From positions 4,526,001 through 4,590,000 of the forward strand of contig CBDDLL010000001.1 of the NCBI GenBank assembly GCA_965230625.1: a stretch of 64,000 bases of DNA, read 5' to 3'. Source of the stretch: Saccharicrinis sp965230625 (GTDB lineage Bacteria > Bacteroidota > Bacteroidia > Bacteroidales > Marinilabiliaceae). Position 1 is the stretch's first letter. Each line of letters begins with the position of its first letter. This document shows positions 63,358-64,000 of the stretch, in pieces. The translations under genes were made by a program, and so were the position numbers. The notes beneath the pieces are model-generated. The model saw nothing but the letters and a program-made list of their open reading frames with translations. It did no database searches and was not told where the DNA came from.

Positions 63358-64000
63358 ATGATCAATAATAAACTCGGTACATTATTCATAATACTATTGG
63401 TATGCTCGGCTTCTGCATTTGGTAAAACACATAAGTTTATTAGAGATATAAATTATACTCTCGAAAAAAAACAAACGCAAACAGAGGCTCGTGAAAAAGC
63501 AGTTACAGAAATTAAACGGATACTGCTTGATGAGTTGGGAAACCATGTACGCAAGGAAACATCATATTTGGTTGAGGAAAATGATGAAGAAGTTCACACC
63601 AATTTTGTAAGTAAAACCAGTTCGTTTGCTCAAGTATTAATGAAAACTAAAATACTTGAGGAAGAATTCTCTAAAAAAAATCTTTACCTCAAAGTTGAAA
63701 TAGCTATCGACAAAAATGAACTAAATAAAAACTTACAGCAAAATGGTTTAGGAGATAACCGTTATCTACTTTCGAAAATATACCAGCTACTTTTAGAAAA
63801 TAATGCTCCTTTAGTATCTATTTTGGTTTCTGAAACTTCTGATGAATTAATAAATAATATGAAGGTGTTGGAAGAGAAGCAAACAGGTAAGAATTATGCC
63901 GACATAAAGTTAGACTCTTATTCTAGATTGGTATCAGGAACACAACCTTTCAATGGCAAATACAGGTTAATTTATGGTAACAATACATACGCTGAATTTT
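63358..64000 (+). CDS. Secreted protein of unknown function, 3' end outside window
   Basis: The frame opens at ATG 63358 and is still open at the right edge (at least 214 residues). A signal peptide ends near SASAFGK. The next part has the pattern of envelope proteins with an amphipathic helix of alternating Ala/Arg/Lys (KQTQTEAREKAVTEIKRILLDELGNHV), as in LPP20/FlgO-like or DUF4384-associated proteins. The domain assignment is loose. It starts 24 bp after the MORN gene and probably shares its transcript. Confidence 0.65.
   Translation, partial: MINNKLGTLFIILLVCSASAFGKTHKFIRDINYTLEKKQTQTEAREKAVTEIKRILLDELGNHVRKETSYLVEENDEEVHTNFVSKTSSFAQVLMKTKILEEEFSKKNLYLKVEIAIDKNELNKNLQQNGLGDNRYLLSKIYQLLLENNAPLVSILVSETSDELINNMKVLEEKQTGKNYADIKLDSYSRLVSGTQPFNGKYRLIYGNNTYAEF

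Overview
The window is AT-rich DNA from a member of the Bacteroidota, most likely a marine Bacteroidales/Marinilabiliales-type organism; this is inferred from gene families, not from a marker gene. The evidence is a type IX secretion (T9SS) C-terminal sorting domain on a giant SprB-repeat protein, a LytS/LytTR pair, large FN3 proteins, few Shine-Dalgarno-like sequences, and signal peptides ending in the 'AQ' style typical of the phylum.

Region 1 (1-21313, + strand) is a dense operon-like run. It encodes PQQ-like beta-propeller envelope proteins (five, one cut by the window edge), an NHL-type propeller broken by a 67-bp tandem duplication, two small Tat-type proteins (one a polyferredoxin), a NosR/NapH-like membrane Fe-S protein, a NuoE-NuoF-ferredoxin fusion, a NuoG-like electron-transfer protein, a LolD/MacB-type ABC transporter, a GT4 glycosyltransferase and a COG0523 (CobW-type) GTPase. 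Read together this looks like an NAD(P)H-linked electron conduit across the inner membrane, with propeller proteins on the outside. I recognise the parts but not the system. An IS701-family element (17273-18770, 13-bp ends, TTAT target duplication) has landed on the start codon of the last propeller gene.

Region 2 (21431-24583, + strand) holds a LytS-type sensor kinase with its LytTR regulator, then an IS630-family element with its transposase in two frames.

Region 3 (24590-54076, - strand) is a 29-kb cluster. In transcription order it encodes a small secreted protein, a 1495-aa secreted protein, a 4522-aa SprB-repeat protein with a T9SS sorting domain, a 1896-aa protein with FN3-like, HExxH metallopeptidase-like and polymorphic-toxin-like parts, a small cytosolic protein in the immunity-gene position, a five-FN3 secreted protein and an outer-membrane beta-barrel. 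It is a strong candidate for a surface adhesin/toxin system exported by T9SS. The giant gene contains two recent tandem arrays (792-bp and 672-bp periods).

Region 4 (54077-64000, + strand) has a long AT-rich spacer, a TPR-containing HisKA_2-type sensor kinase, a LuxR-type response regulator, and a run of small secreted proteins of unknown function, plus a MORN-repeat protein and a truncated last gene. A 16-bp palindrome, TACCYGATTTCRGGTA, occurs three times in the intergenic regions here, with a fourth weaker copy upstream of the kinase gene. It is a good candidate operator for the local LuxR-type regulator.
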